The notes under the pieces are model-generated. The model was given only the letters and a program-made list of their open reading frames with translations, was not told where the DNA came from and did no database searches. A stretch of 64,000 nt of DNA from Owenweeksia sp. Lineage in GTDB: Bacteria > Bacteroidota > Bacteroidia > Flavobacteriales > Schleiferiaceae. Position numbers and translations under genes: made by a program. The stretch is taken from NCBI GenBank assembly GCA_028285465.1, contig JANQPD010000025.1, positions 1 to 64,000 of the forward strand, read 5' to 3'. This document shows, in pieces, positions 46,273 through 55,729 of this stretch (position 1 is the first letter of the stretch; each line of letters opens with the position of its first letter).

Positions 46273-49200
46273 CTACAGTTTTTCTACTTTTTCGATAAAA
46301 ATAACGTCTCCGCAACGCACTTTAAGGGTATACATGCCCGCTGCAAAAGCGTTCAGCAAAAGCTCTTCCCGCAAATCCCGGTTTAGCATTACTTCACGGT
46401 ACAACACCCGTGCTCCGCTAAAAGCATAGAGTTCAAGTATGGCTTTTTCCGCACCCGGGTTTTCAAAGCTTACCGCCAGGGTGTGCGTGGCAGGGTTGGG
46501 ATAGGTGCTAAAGCGATACCTTTTTTTGAATTCCTCCAGGCTAAAGTTGTTGATGGTGATCGGGTCGGAATCGGCGGAGCAATTCGCGGTTCCCATCCGT
46601 ACGCGGTACACGCCATTTCCGGTAACGGTATATTGCTGTGCGTTATTGGTACCGGGAGCCGGTGTGCCATTGAGCAACCACAGGTAGGAGAACCCGGCCT
46701 GGTTACAGCTAAGGACGTTGCCGTTTTGGGTTATGGTGGGGGTTACTATATTATCCACGGTAACCCTGATCGAATCCATACCGGTACAGATGGGATCCCA
46801 TAAGTAGGCGTAGGCGTGTACAATGGTATGTGTACCCGGCCCTGCCAATGAGGGAATAAACCTGTTCCCTTGTACACCGGGCCCTATCCAGGGGCCTTGG
46901 ATGCCTTGACGGCCAAAGCTATTGTAGTTTGCCGTAAGCAGGAGCGTGTCTTCGGGACACAGGGCACCAACGGGTAGAGGCGTGGTAATGGAAACTACCG
47001 GAACGGGTACCACTTGCATCGTGAGCGGGCTTGAAAGCGCCGTAAGTGGTGCCGCACAACTGGAACTGGAAGTGAGTTCCACGGTTACTACATCATTGTG
47101 GTTTAGATTACTGCTGCTGTAAAAAGAACTGTTGAAGCCTACGTTGTTGCCGTTTACCTTCCATTGATAACTTGGGTTGGTTCCTCCGTTCGTAGGGGTG
47201 GCCGTAAAGGAAACAAACCCGCCCTGGCAGATCGAAGTATCTGTGGCGCTGATCGCCACGGAAGGTGCGGCCATAGGCGTAACGGTGATGCTCAGGCTAT
47301 TGCTTAGTGCGGTATTGGTACTCAGGCAGTTCGCATTCGAGCTAAGTTCCATATTTACCACGTCTCCATTTTGAAGGGAACTGGTAACAAAAGAGGGGTG
47401 ATTGGTCCCTGCGTTGATGCCATTTACTTTCCATTGGTAAGCGGGTGTGGTACCTCCGTGGTTTATGTTGGCTGTGAATACAATTACTTCTCCCTGGCAA
47501 ATGCTGGTGCTCGTAGCTGTGATGGCGGCAGCGGGCGTTACTGAGGAAGACACATTCATACTTATGCTATTGCTGCTTACCACTGCAGGTACCGCACAAT
47601 TCGCACTTGAAGTGAGCTCTACGCTTACCGCATCACTGTGCTGCAGGGTGTTTGAGGTATACGTAGTGCTGTTGCTTCCTACATTATTGCCGTTCACTTT
47701 CCATTGATAGGTGGGGTTGCTGCCTGCATTAACAGGGGTAGCGGTAAAGAGTACAGATTCACCCTGGCAAATATTGCTGTTGCTTGCCCCTATATTAACG
47801 GTTGGGGTTTGATTGGTGGCTACGGAAACAAAGGCAGTTTTTGTTTCGGTATCGTTACCGGAAGCATTGGTGCTGGTGAGGCTTATGTCATACGTGCCGG
47901 CGGCAGTGAATTGTATTTCCGGGTTCTGGCTTGTGGCAGAAGTACTGTTTACAAACAGGTAAGTTCCCGGACTTATGGCCCAGTTCCAGGAAGTAGGGTT
48001 GTTTGTGCTTAAGTCGGTAAAGATCACCTGAGCCCCCGCGCATATACTGCTGTCGCTGACACTAAAATCGGCTATCGGGGCGGCCCCGCTTGTGCCAAAA
48101 GCATTGCTGCTGAAAAGACCCCGCCCGTGTGTAGCTGCAATAACCTGTTTGTCGCTGTCGCGGATCTGAAGCATGTCCACACGTACATTGGCCAGGCCAC
48201 TGTTGCTGGCACTCCAGGCGGGCGAAGCGGCATTAAAACCGGAGGTACTCCAGACGCCCACCTCCGTAGCCAGGATCACCTCATTGCGGTCGTTAGGGTT
48301 AAAAAGTGCCCAGCGCACGGGCATATCGGGCAAATTTCCCTCTTTGCTAACCCAGGTAGTGCCGCCATTACTGGTATACCACACCGAGGTGACGCCATAG
48401 TTACTGAAGGTTACGAGTATCTCATTTTCATTAGCGCCCAGTTCTACACAAGAAATGTTGCCGTTTGGAAAAGAATTGCTTCCGATGTTTGTGCTACCCG
48501 GGCTATTGCTTTCTGCGTTGGTTACTTTGTAAAGATCGCCTCCGTCTGTTCCTACAAAAAGTGTGGAAGAGGAGGTGGTATAGGGCGATACACGCAGGTG
48601 CGAGGCCATACTGTTCATGCCGCTTACGCTGAAATTGTCAATGCTGTAGGCTCCGGTAAAGTTGCTTATGCGGTTGAGGGTAGTGGAGGTGCGGGCGGAA
48701 TAAAGTACGTTTTGCTGGTCGTCATAATCTGCCGGGTTGATAAACTTGCCGGTGGTCTGGTCATTTTGAATGAACGACCCCCAGAAAGCTCCTCCGCTGG
48801 TACTGCGCCAGTAGCTGTTATACACATAAGAAGTAGCCTGGTAAGTCGGGTCGGTCTGGTCTATGAAGCAATAAGCTCCATCTCCGCCTGTAGCTCTTAC
48901 CGTGCTGTTCATCCCTGCGCTGTTGTACTGTTGGGTGCCATTGTCTTGCGAACCGGCGAGGTAATAATCTGTGTTTGCGGTCGGGTGCATGGCGCAGGCA
49001 TAATATTGTGTTACATTATAGCCGTTGTTTCGCGCATTTATAACGCTTGAGGTAGCAGCGTTAGCCAGGGAACTGGTGTGGTATACGCCACCGTCTGTAC
49101 CAAAAATAGTTGTAGAAGAACTCCCGGGCTTAAACAGGATGGCGTGCTGGTCGGCATGTACCAGGGCACAACTAAGCCCGGCCAGGTTATTATTGTTGCT

Positions 49201-50493
49201 CCATTTGGAGATCTGCGCCCAATTGTTCCCTCCATCTGTGCTGCGGAAAAGGTCTATCCCACCGGCTAGTACTATATTGGCATTGTTTGGATCAACCGCC
49301 AGGATGAGGTCGTACCAGGCCTGGCCCCTGGTAAAATCTGTATTGGGGATGCCGTTATCGGCATCGACCGGCTCTGAAACGGCTGTCCAACTGCTGCCTT
49401 TGTTTGTCGTTCTGGCTATTTCTCCCGCCTGGTTGTTGATCTCCGTAAGTGCGTATACGTAGTTTGCATCCCCGGGGGCACAGGCCAGTTCTACGCGTTC
49501 GCCCCCGCTTACGCTATGTGAGATGGTCCATGAGGTCCCGTTGTCGCTGTACAGTACCCGTCCACCCCCTCTATCGCTGGCGCCATAAGAAGAGGTAGTG
49601 GTGCCCACCCAAAGGCGATTGTCGGCAGCCACTTCAATATCGGCGGCAGCGAAGCTAATGCTCTCTCCTGGTACATTGGGCAATACCTGTGTCCAGGAAT
49701 TCCCTCCATCGGTGCTGCGCTGCAAGCCGTTTGTTGGGCTTCCGTGCCACTGGCCCCGGTAAAAGTTCCCCCTGCAGGCGGCATATACAACGCCTGTTCC
49801 CCCTTCATTGCGTACCACCAGGTCGTTTATGTAATAGAAAGCGGTAGTAGCACTTAGCTGGGTCCAGGTCTGTCCGGCATCGGTCGACTTCCAAATGCCT
49901 TCTCCCCTTGCGGCTCCGGCTCCCCAGCCTTCGCCCGTGGCTGCATAAAAGGTATTTGTGTTCGTTGGATCGTAGGCAATGGCCGTAATTGAAATGTTGT
50001 CCCAAAAGTCATTTACCGCTATCCACTGCGTACTGCTGCTGCTTATGTCGTTGTTGTACCAAAGCCCCCCGGTTACTCCTCCTGCCCATACTTTATTGCC
50101 ACTGGCCGCATTCGGGTCCCACATCAAGGCACGGGTGCGCCCTCCTACGTTGTCAGGGCCCCTTTCTACCCATGGTGAGGTGGAGGAGCCGGGAGCAAGT
50201 CCGGCCATGGATTGGCGTTGGGCTGCTACCTGCTGATAAACGGGCAGGAGACGCTCCGGTGCCGGCCTGCCGAGGGCCGGGTCCAGGGTGGAAAGGTAGT
50301 TTTGCTCCCAGGCCAGGTCCGGACGGTCTTGTTTTGCCATTTCCTTGATGTCTTCGGGGCTAAGCCTTTCCCTCTGGCTGTAGGGATGGTTTTCTAAAAA
50401 GGATTTATATACCTCACGGGCCTCGTATGGTTGGTTGTGAAACTGGCTGGCTCCCGTGCATAAGAGAAGCAAAAGGGATAGGCGTTTGATCAT
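46273..50493 (-). CDS. Giant secreted beta-propeller protein with PKD, Ig-like repeats and T9SS domain
   Basis: 1406 residues. A signal peptide is followed by a prodomain (to about 100), then BNR/VPS10-like beta-propeller repeats (about 110-800; repeated WKSTDAGQTWTQL, RSTDGGNSW and Asp-box stretches), one PKD domain (about 805-890), three tandem 90-residue Ig-like modules (about 895-1165), a further region, and a type A T9SS domain (FSTYPNPATHTLAVSF to GMYTLKV). It should be exported by the type IX system. The propeller is the sort found in secreted peptidases, sialidases and adhesins, but no active-site residues can be named. Lies 15 bases after a small lipoprotein gene. Confidence 0.9.
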   Translation of the reverse strand: MIKRLSLLLLLCTGASQFHNQPYEAREVYKSFLENHPYSQRERLSPEDIKEMAKQDRPDLAWEQNYLSTLDPALGRPAPERLLPVYQQVAAQRQSMAGLAPGSSTSPWVERGPDNVGGRTRALMWDPNAASGNKVWAGGVTGGLWYNNDISSSSTQWIAVNDFWDNISITAIAYDPTNTNTFYAATGEGWGAGAARGEGIWKSTDAGQTWTQLSATTAFYYINDLVVRNEGGTGVVYAACRGNFYRGQWHGSPTNGLQRSTDGGNSWTQVLPNVPGESISFAAADIEVAADNRLWVGTTTSSYGASDRGGGRVLYSDNGTSWTISHSVSGGERVELACAPGDANYVYALTEINNQAGEIARTTNKGSSWTAVSEPVDADNGIPNTDFTRGQAWYDLILAVDPNNANIVLAGGIDLFRSTDGGNNWAQISKWSNNNNLAGLSCALVHADQHAILFKPGSSSTTIFGTDGGVYHTSSLANAATSSVINARNNGYNVTQYYACAMHPTANTDYYLAGSQDNGTQQYNSAGMNSTVRATGGDGAYCFIDQTDPTYQATSYVYNSYWRSTSGGAFWGSFIQNDQTTGKFINPADYDDQQNVLYSARTSTTLNRISNFTGAYSIDNFSVSGMNSMASHLRVSPYTTSSSTLFVGTDGGDLYKVTNAESNSPGSTNIGSNSFPNGNISCVELGANENEILVTFSNYGVTSVWYTSNGGTTWVSKEGNLPDMPVRWALFNPNDRNEVILATEVGVWSTSGFNAASPAWSASNSGLANVRVDMLQIRDSDKQVIAATHGRGLFSSNAFGTSGAAPIADFSVSDSSICAGAQVIFTDLSTNNPTSWNWAISPGTYLFVNSTSATSQNPEIQFTAAGTYDISLTSTNASGNDTETKTAFVSVATNQTPTVNIGASNSNICQGESVLFTATPVNAGSNPTYQWKVNGNNVGSNSTTYTSNTLQHSDAVSVELTSSANCAVPAVVSSNSISMNVSSSVTPAAAITATSTSICQGEVIVFTANINHGGTTPAYQWKVNGINAGTNHPSFVTSSLQNGDVVNMELSSNANCLSTNTALSNSLSITVTPMAAPSVAISATDTSICQGGFVSFTATPTNGGTNPSYQWKVNGNNVGFNSSFYSSSNLNHNDVVTVELTSSSSCAAPLTALSSPLTMQVVPVPVVSITTPLPVGALCPEDTLLLTANYNSFGRQGIQGPWIGPGVQGNRFIPSLAGPGTHTIVHAYAYLWDPICTGMDSIRVTVDNIVTPTITQNGNVLSCNQAGFSYLWLLNGTPAPGTNNAQQYTVTGNGVYRVRMGTANCSADSDPITINNFSLEEFKKRYRFSTYPNPATHTLAVSFENPGAEKAILELYAFSGARVLYREVMLNRDLREELLLNAFAAGMYTLKVRCGDVIFIEKVEKL
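47010..47815 (-). repeat. Three tandem 270-bp Ig-like modules
   Basis: Within the giant protein, three consecutive modules begin PTVNIGASNSNICQGESV, AAAITATSTSICQGEVIV and PSVAISATDTSICQGGFV, each followed by PTYQWKVNGNNVG-like, TYQWKVNGINAG-like and SYQWKVNGNNVGFN sequence and a C-terminal ELTSSANCA element. The DNA repeats are recent enough to be visible and are a likely site of copy-number change. Confidence 0.85.
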
Positions 50494-50508
50494 GGGAGGA
50501 AATGTTGA

Positions 50509-50934
50509 TTATTCTGCAAGATACTGGGTTTTACGCTCCTTGAGGGTGTCAAAAGTTACAATTTGATCTCCAAACAGGACACGGGCGGTAAAGGGGCCTT
50601 TCCCGATCAGTTGATCAAAAAGTACATTTTCTGGTGTTTTACGAAAAGATGTCTCTTCCTGCTTGTTTCCGGGGCTTTCCGTAAGCCTGATCTCTATGGA
50701 GTGTTTGTCTGGTGCAAACCGGTAAGGCACCGGGTGCTCATTTATGTATACCCCGGTAATTTGGCCGGCCGGAAGGCTATCGTTGAAGTGCAGTGAAAAA
50801 AGCAGGGCCCTTGAACGGCTGGCGGGGATCACTTGAGTTTCAAAAAAAGAGGCTTGAGGTTGTGCCTTGGGAAGTTTTGTGGCGCAGGCGGAGGTCAGCA
50901 ACAAAAAACAAAGCACGTGGAGGAAATATTTCAT
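50509..50934 (-). CDS. Small lipoprotein of unknown function
   Basis: 141 residues with signal peptide and lipobox TSAC (anchoring Cys17). The mature part is a small beta-rich domain (AGQITGVYINEHPVPYRFAPDKHSIEIRLT). No family recognised. It precedes the giant T9SS gene by 15 bases, so they are probably cotranscribed and it may assist its export or folding; this is by position only. Confidence 0.75.
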   Translation of the reverse strand: MKYFLHVLCFLLLTSACATKLPKAQPQASFFETQVIPASRSRALLFSLHFNDSLPAGQITGVYINEHPVPYRFAPDKHSIEIRLTESPGNKQEETSFRKTPENVLFDQLIGKGPFTARVLFGDQIVTFDTLKERKTQYLAE

Positions 50935-50997
50935 TTCTGGGGCTTAGACGATCAAATTTCGGCTTTTCTTTCTACAAAGCAACTCTTTCGGGTTTAA

Positions 50998-51032
50998 CAA
51001 AAAAGGCTGCCGGAGATCTTCGGCAGCCTTTT
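50998..51032. terminator. Bidirectional intrinsic terminator
   Basis: AAAAGGCTGCCG (51001-51012) and CGGCAGCCTTTT (51021-51032) form a perfect 12-bp stem with an 8-base loop and T-runs on both strands. It follows the second giant gene's stop on the minus strand, and separates its transcript from the small lipoprotein gene. Confidence 0.9.
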
Positions 51033-51054
51033 TTGTTGGTAACACAGGAAGGGT

Positions 51055-54000
51055 TTATTCGATGGTAAGCTTACGGCTCAGTTGCCGCCCATCTCCTTCC
51101 AGGTTTAAAATGTACATGCCTCTGGCCAACCCTTCCAGGTTTAACCGGTGGTCTATTTCACGGGTACGGCTAAATCTTTCTTTCCTTAAAAGGGCGCCAC
51201 TCATGCTGGTGAGGCTTAGTGTCAATTCCCTGTGTGCCTTGAGACGCAACTTGACATATACCTGCTCCCTGGCGGGGTTAGGGAATAACTCAAACTGCTC
51301 TATCCACTCCTGTTCGGGTATGCCTATGTTGTAAGCAAAGGTGTCTGAAGTAGCTTCGCAGCCATTCGCATCGGTAATGCGCACAAAATAGGTGAAGCTT
51401 ACGGTGGGTTTGTACCCCTGTCCAACAGAGCCGGGGATAATGCTGCTGGTACTGTACCATTGGTAAGCGGTAGCATGGGGAGCAACACAGATCAGACTGT
51501 CGTTACGCAAAATAATAAGGGGCCTGGCAGGTTCCGGGTATACGGTATAGGAAACGGTTTCGGAAACAGGGGCGCAGCCAGGGCTGGCGTAGGTATACGT
51601 GATCTGATGGGTACCGACCCCTACGGAGTCGGGGTGTAAAAACCCGTTGCGTACCCCTGTACCGCTGTAAGAGCCACCTACCGGTTGCGCCATGTTTAGC
51701 ATCAGGCTTCCTTCACCAATGCACAGATCGGGCATGGGAAAGGCAATGGTTGGTGGAGCATTTACGGTAATAACCGCTACTAATCCTTCAAACGTACACC
51801 CATTGGCATCGGTGTATGTGTATGTTATTGGAAACAGACCCGCTCCTGCAAGAGAAGGGTCAAATGTATTGCCGTTTACCCCATTGCCGCTAAATGTGCC
51901 TCCGGCTGGCGTGGCGGAAAGCGTGAAAGGGGCATCGCTATTGCAGCTTAGGGTGCTGGAAGTAAAGATGGGGGTAACGGGAGGGTGGAAGTTTGCAGTC
52001 AGGGTATCAGAATAGGCGTTTAACGGAAAGGCGCAGGCTTCTGAACTTTGCAATTCGGCGTGAATAAGGTCGCCATCTATTAAACCGGTAAAGGTATACT
52101 GGGGAGTGGTGGTGGAAGCCACCAGGTTTCCGTTAACATACCAATCAAAGGTTGGCGTAAGCCCGGTTTGGGTAGCATTGGCGGTTACAAGCAGGGAATC
52201 CCCCGGGCACAATTTTGTACTCAGGTTAGCTGATAAAGTGATGTTTACATTTGCCGCAGGATCAACCGTAATATAAGAGAGCCTTTCCAGGCTGTCTGCT
52301 CCGAATGTATTGGATACTTTGAGTTTTACCGGGTAAGTTCCCGCGGAGGAGTATACTACACTTGGATTACGCAATGTGGATGTGGCCGGTGTGCCTCCCG
52401 GGAATGTCCACGTATAGCTGCTTGGCGATCCAAAGCTCTGGTCGGTCATCTGCAGGGAGCGTTGGGCACAGGTGTTTTGCGGTGCGCTGAAAGCGGCTAT
52501 GGGTGCGCTGTTTGCTTTTCCGAACAGGTTTATGTTATCCACAAAAATACTGTTGCCTCCCCCGTCTACCGCGACAAACTTCAGGCGAATGGATTCCATA
52601 TTGGCGTAGGCGGAAAGGTCTAAAAGCTTACAATCGGCAAAACCGGCTGTACCGCACCAGTGGTTCGCTATGGTGGGTGTAAAGGCTGCCGCCTGGGGAG
52701 AGCGGGTAACAAAATTGTTGCTGCCGTCTTCGCCATAGGTGGCCAGCAGGGTCCATTTGTTGTTACAAGGCCCGGCTATATACACTTTCAGGCTGTCGTC
52801 ATTGTTGGCTTGAAAAGAAGTGTATGCATATTCGAAACTAAGCCACACCGAATCGTGTCCCGAGAAATTAAAAAGCGGAGAGATCAAAGCGACCTCATCT
52901 CCCTGATTATTGCTGTTTACAAAGCGTACTCCGGGCGCATACTGCCCTCCGTTGCCTGTGGCACCTATCTTGGTAAACCATTTGTTTGCGGCAGAAGCCG
53001 GGCTGCTCCATTCTTCATAGGCTTCATCCAGCTCGAAATCTTGTGTATAAGGCAAATACCTACCTCCGGCATGTACAGCACTTATTTGGATCGTACTATC
53101 TGCCCCGTAAGCATTGCTTACCCGCAGTGAGATATTGTACACTCCCGGCTGGGAAAATACGAGTTGCGGATTTTGGGTGCTGGCATCGGTCCCGTTTATA
53201 AAAGTGTACGTGGCCGGGCTGATGTGCCATTGCCAGGAATTCGGGTTATAGGAAGAAACATCCTTCAGGTGTACGGTATCGCCTGTACATGACGTAAGGG
53301 AAACCTCCAAAGCGGCTATAGGTGCGGCTTCATTGCCAAACAACGGACTCTCGTAAAGGCCTCTCCCATACGTGCCAGCCCTTATTCTTCTATTTATATA
53401 GTTGATCTCCAGTTCGTTCACAATTACATTGGGCAGACCGGCATTGAAAGAGACCCAATTGTTCATATTCTTGTCGCGGTAGTATATCCCTACATCTGTG
53501 CCCACATACAGCCCTCCGGAATTATCGTTCATATGAGTTACACAATTCGCCGGGATGTTAGGCAGGCTTCCGCTGATGTTTTGCCAGGAATTTCCCCCGT
53601 CAAACGACTGGTACACCTTTTGGGCATTGCTATACCCACTGCGGGTAATTACCACGTGCAGTGGATTTTTATAGGAAACGGAAATGTGCGATATAGAGGC
53701 ACTCCCGGGAATACGGGAAGATAAGTTCACCCAGGTTGCCCCGTAGTTTTCCGAACGCCAAAGCCGATCTCCCTCGGCAACGTACAACACATTTGTATGT
53801 CTTGGTGCAAGTGCCATATGGTCGATGTTGGCTCCGCCGGTTAAAGTGCTGGGACTAACAGCAGAAAAGGAACTTCCGCCATTGAAGGAACGCCACACCC
53901 GGCTAAACCCGGTGTAAATGGTATCGGGGTGTAAGGGGTCTAATACCAGGGGGGTTACCCAGTTTCCACCTCCTGCAGGTGGAAGATTAAAAGCAGCATT

Positions 54001-55596
54001 GAAGCTATTCCCCCCGTTAATGGATTTTCGGAAGTCCCCATAATACACAGAGGAATACATGACATTGGAGTTTTTTGAACTGATAGCGCAGTCCATGCCA
54101 TCGCCTCCCCGTACGCGGTCCCAATTCCTGCCTATGCGCATAAGGTGGGTACCGTTGTCCTGCGAACCTGCAATTACGCGGTTGGTGTCATTGGCCGCAG
54201 AACCGATCTTGTAATACTGTGTGATATTGAGGCCATCGTTGTGTTCATCCCAGTCGTTGATGGATTCATTTTCACTGTAAAAGCCTCCATCGGTGCCGGC
54301 CCAGAGCTGTCCGGAAGGGGAGTAATCCAGGTCGTGTATGTCAGCATGTACGTAAGGTGCGCCTCCGCCTCCAAACCAATGGGCAGCTAAACTCCAGGTG
54401 CTGCCTCCGTTGCCGGATGTCCAGATGTTTACCCCCCCGGTGTACACACGTTCTTTGTCGTTCGGGTCAACGGCTATTGCCAGGTCGTACCAGGCTTGCC
54501 CTCCTACATCACTCCCGGTGGTACTCCAGCCCATCAGGTTGGGCGAATTTGAGCGCTGTGTCCAGGTATTGCCTCCATCTATGGAGCGATACAGGCCATA
54601 GAAACCGTTGTTGGAAGCCCCGCACAACGCATAGATGTAGTCGGGATCTTCGGGTGTTACCCCTAGTTCTATCCTGCGTACACCACCGGTGGGCAGATTG
54701 GGGTCAGTAAGCACTAGCCAGCTCAGGCCATTGTCTAAGCTTCGGTATATCCTGGAACCTCCAGAGCTAATGGTAGAAGTGAAAAGGGTGTTTGGATTAT
54801 TGGGACGCTGCACGATTTCATTGAACGACCCTCCCTGCACAAAATTCCAGGTTTCTCCTGCATCGGTAGTTCTGTAGATGCCGGAGCGGGTAGAAGCAAG
54901 CAGGGTATCCGGGTGATCGGGGTGCATATAAAGGTCACTGATACGTATTCTTTGATTAACGCTGTGTACAAGGCCCGTAGGATTCCAGCTAAGTCCGCCA
55001 TCGGTAGATTTTAATACGCCAAAACTATAGGTATCTCCTCCGTCCCGGTCGCCTGTAGCCAGGTACATAATGTTGGGATTATGGGGGTTTATTACGAGGT
55101 CTGAGGAACCGATGTTGGGCAACAGGTCGGTATAGGTATCCCAGCTATTCCCACCATCGGTAGTTACCCAAACACCTCCCGAGGCGGTACAAGCGTAAAC
55201 AATTTGCGCGTTGGTCGGATGAAAAGTAAGCCGGTTTACGCGGCCGATGCCATTAATGGCGTTTCCGTTGAAAGGCCCCAGGGGTTTCCAGTCACCGGAC
55301 TGGGTTGGGAAAGTGGTGGAAGCTGCCAGTTTGGCCTGGTAGAGCACGGCAGGCGAAGGACGTTCACCAGTGGGATATATCCTGGGTTCCATAAAAGCTT
55401 CCCAGCGTTTAAACTGCTTGAAGCCTTTACCTTTTTCTACTGCGCGGTCTTGCCAGTAAGCTTCGAAATTTGCCTGTACATCGTAAAAATTATAGGCCGG
55501 GTCATTCATCATTTCCACCCAATCTGCCTGTGTTTGGGCTTTAGCCGTTAGCATAGCCGCTACTACAAAAAGCAACAGGGTAATCCTTTTCGTCAT
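51055..55596 (-). CDS. Giant secreted beta-propeller protein with two PKD domains and T9SS domain
   Basis: 1513 residues, the paralogue of the 1406-residue protein. Signal peptide (MTKRITLLLFVVAAMLTAKAQ), prodomain, two sets of BNR/Asp-box propeller repeats (GVWVTTDGGNSWDTY, GVLKSTDGGLSWNPT, GIYRTTDAGETWNF), a first PKD domain, a MAM/jelly-roll-like module (from YTQDFELDEAYEEWSSP to FVDNINLFG), a second PKD-like domain, Ig-like repeats and a type A T9SS domain (FELFPNPAREQVYVKL to ARGMYILNL). The N-terminal region shares the layout and likely pro-segment with its paralogue, suggesting duplication. Confidence 0.9.
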   Translation of the reverse strand: MTKRITLLLFVVAAMLTAKAQTQADWVEMMNDPAYNFYDVQANFEAYWQDRAVEKGKGFKQFKRWEAFMEPRIYPTGERPSPAVLYQAKLAASTTFPTQSGDWKPLGPFNGNAINGIGRVNRLTFHPTNAQIVYACTASGGVWVTTDGGNSWDTYTDLLPNIGSSDLVINPHNPNIMYLATGDRDGGDTYSFGVLKSTDGGLSWNPTGLVHSVNQRIRISDLYMHPDHPDTLLASTRSGIYRTTDAGETWNFVQGGSFNEIVQRPNNPNTLFTSTISSGGSRIYRSLDNGLSWLVLTDPNLPTGGVRRIELGVTPEDPDYIYALCGASNNGFYGLYRSIDGGNTWTQRSNSPNLMGWSTTGSDVGGQAWYDLAIAVDPNDKERVYTGGVNIWTSGNGGSTWSLAAHWFGGGGAPYVHADIHDLDYSPSGQLWAGTDGGFYSENESINDWDEHNDGLNITQYYKIGSAANDTNRVIAGSQDNGTHLMRIGRNWDRVRGGDGMDCAISSKNSNVMYSSVYYGDFRKSINGGNSFNAAFNLPPAGGGNWVTPLVLDPLHPDTIYTGFSRVWRSFNGGSSFSAVSPSTLTGGANIDHMALAPRHTNVLYVAEGDRLWRSENYGATWVNLSSRIPGSASISHISVSYKNPLHVVITRSGYSNAQKVYQSFDGGNSWQNISGSLPNIPANCVTHMNDNSGGLYVGTDVGIYYRDKNMNNWVSFNAGLPNVIVNELEINYINRRIRAGTYGRGLYESPLFGNEAAPIAALEVSLTSCTGDTVHLKDVSSYNPNSWQWHISPATYTFINGTDASTQNPQLVFSQPGVYNISLRVSNAYGADSTIQISAVHAGGRYLPYTQDFELDEAYEEWSSPASAANKWFTKIGATGNGGQYAPGVRFVNSNNQGDEVALISPLFNFSGHDSVWLSFEYAYTSFQANNDDSLKVYIAGPCNNKWTLLATYGEDGSNNFVTRSPQAAAFTPTIANHWCGTAGFADCKLLDLSAYANMESIRLKFVAVDGGGNSIFVDNINLFGKANSAPIAAFSAPQNTCAQRSLQMTDQSFGSPSSYTWTFPGGTPATSTLRNPSVVYSSAGTYPVKLKVSNTFGADSLERLSYITVDPAANVNITLSANLSTKLCPGDSLLVTANATQTGLTPTFDWYVNGNLVASTTTPQYTFTGLIDGDLIHAELQSSEACAFPLNAYSDTLTANFHPPVTPIFTSSTLSCNSDAPFTLSATPAGGTFSGNGVNGNTFDPSLAGAGLFPITYTYTDANGCTFEGLVAVITVNAPPTIAFPMPDLCIGEGSLMLNMAQPVGGSYSGTGVRNGFLHPDSVGVGTHQITYTYASPGCAPVSETVSYTVYPEPARPLIILRNDSLICVAPHATAYQWYSTSSIIPGSVGQGYKPTVSFTYFVRITDANGCEATSDTFAYNIGIPEQEWIEQFELFPNPAREQVYVKLRLKAHRELTLSLTSMSGALLRKERFSRTREIDHRLNLEGLARGMYILNLEGDGRQLSRKLTIE

Positions 55597-55729
55597 AATA
55601 GTAAAATGTAAATCGGTTACTCTAAGCCTCGTAAGTTCTTAACCAAAACTTTACGAAGGGGATAAATATACATAATACTGAATACGAAAAAGTGTCGTGT
55701 TTAGAACAATTTTAAATAGAAAGGCTTGC

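Noticed and set aside
48127-49050. 307-codon plus-strand frame inside the giant T9SS gene
   Set aside because: It is a shadow of the repetitive minus-strand coding sequence, with no start context or known domain.
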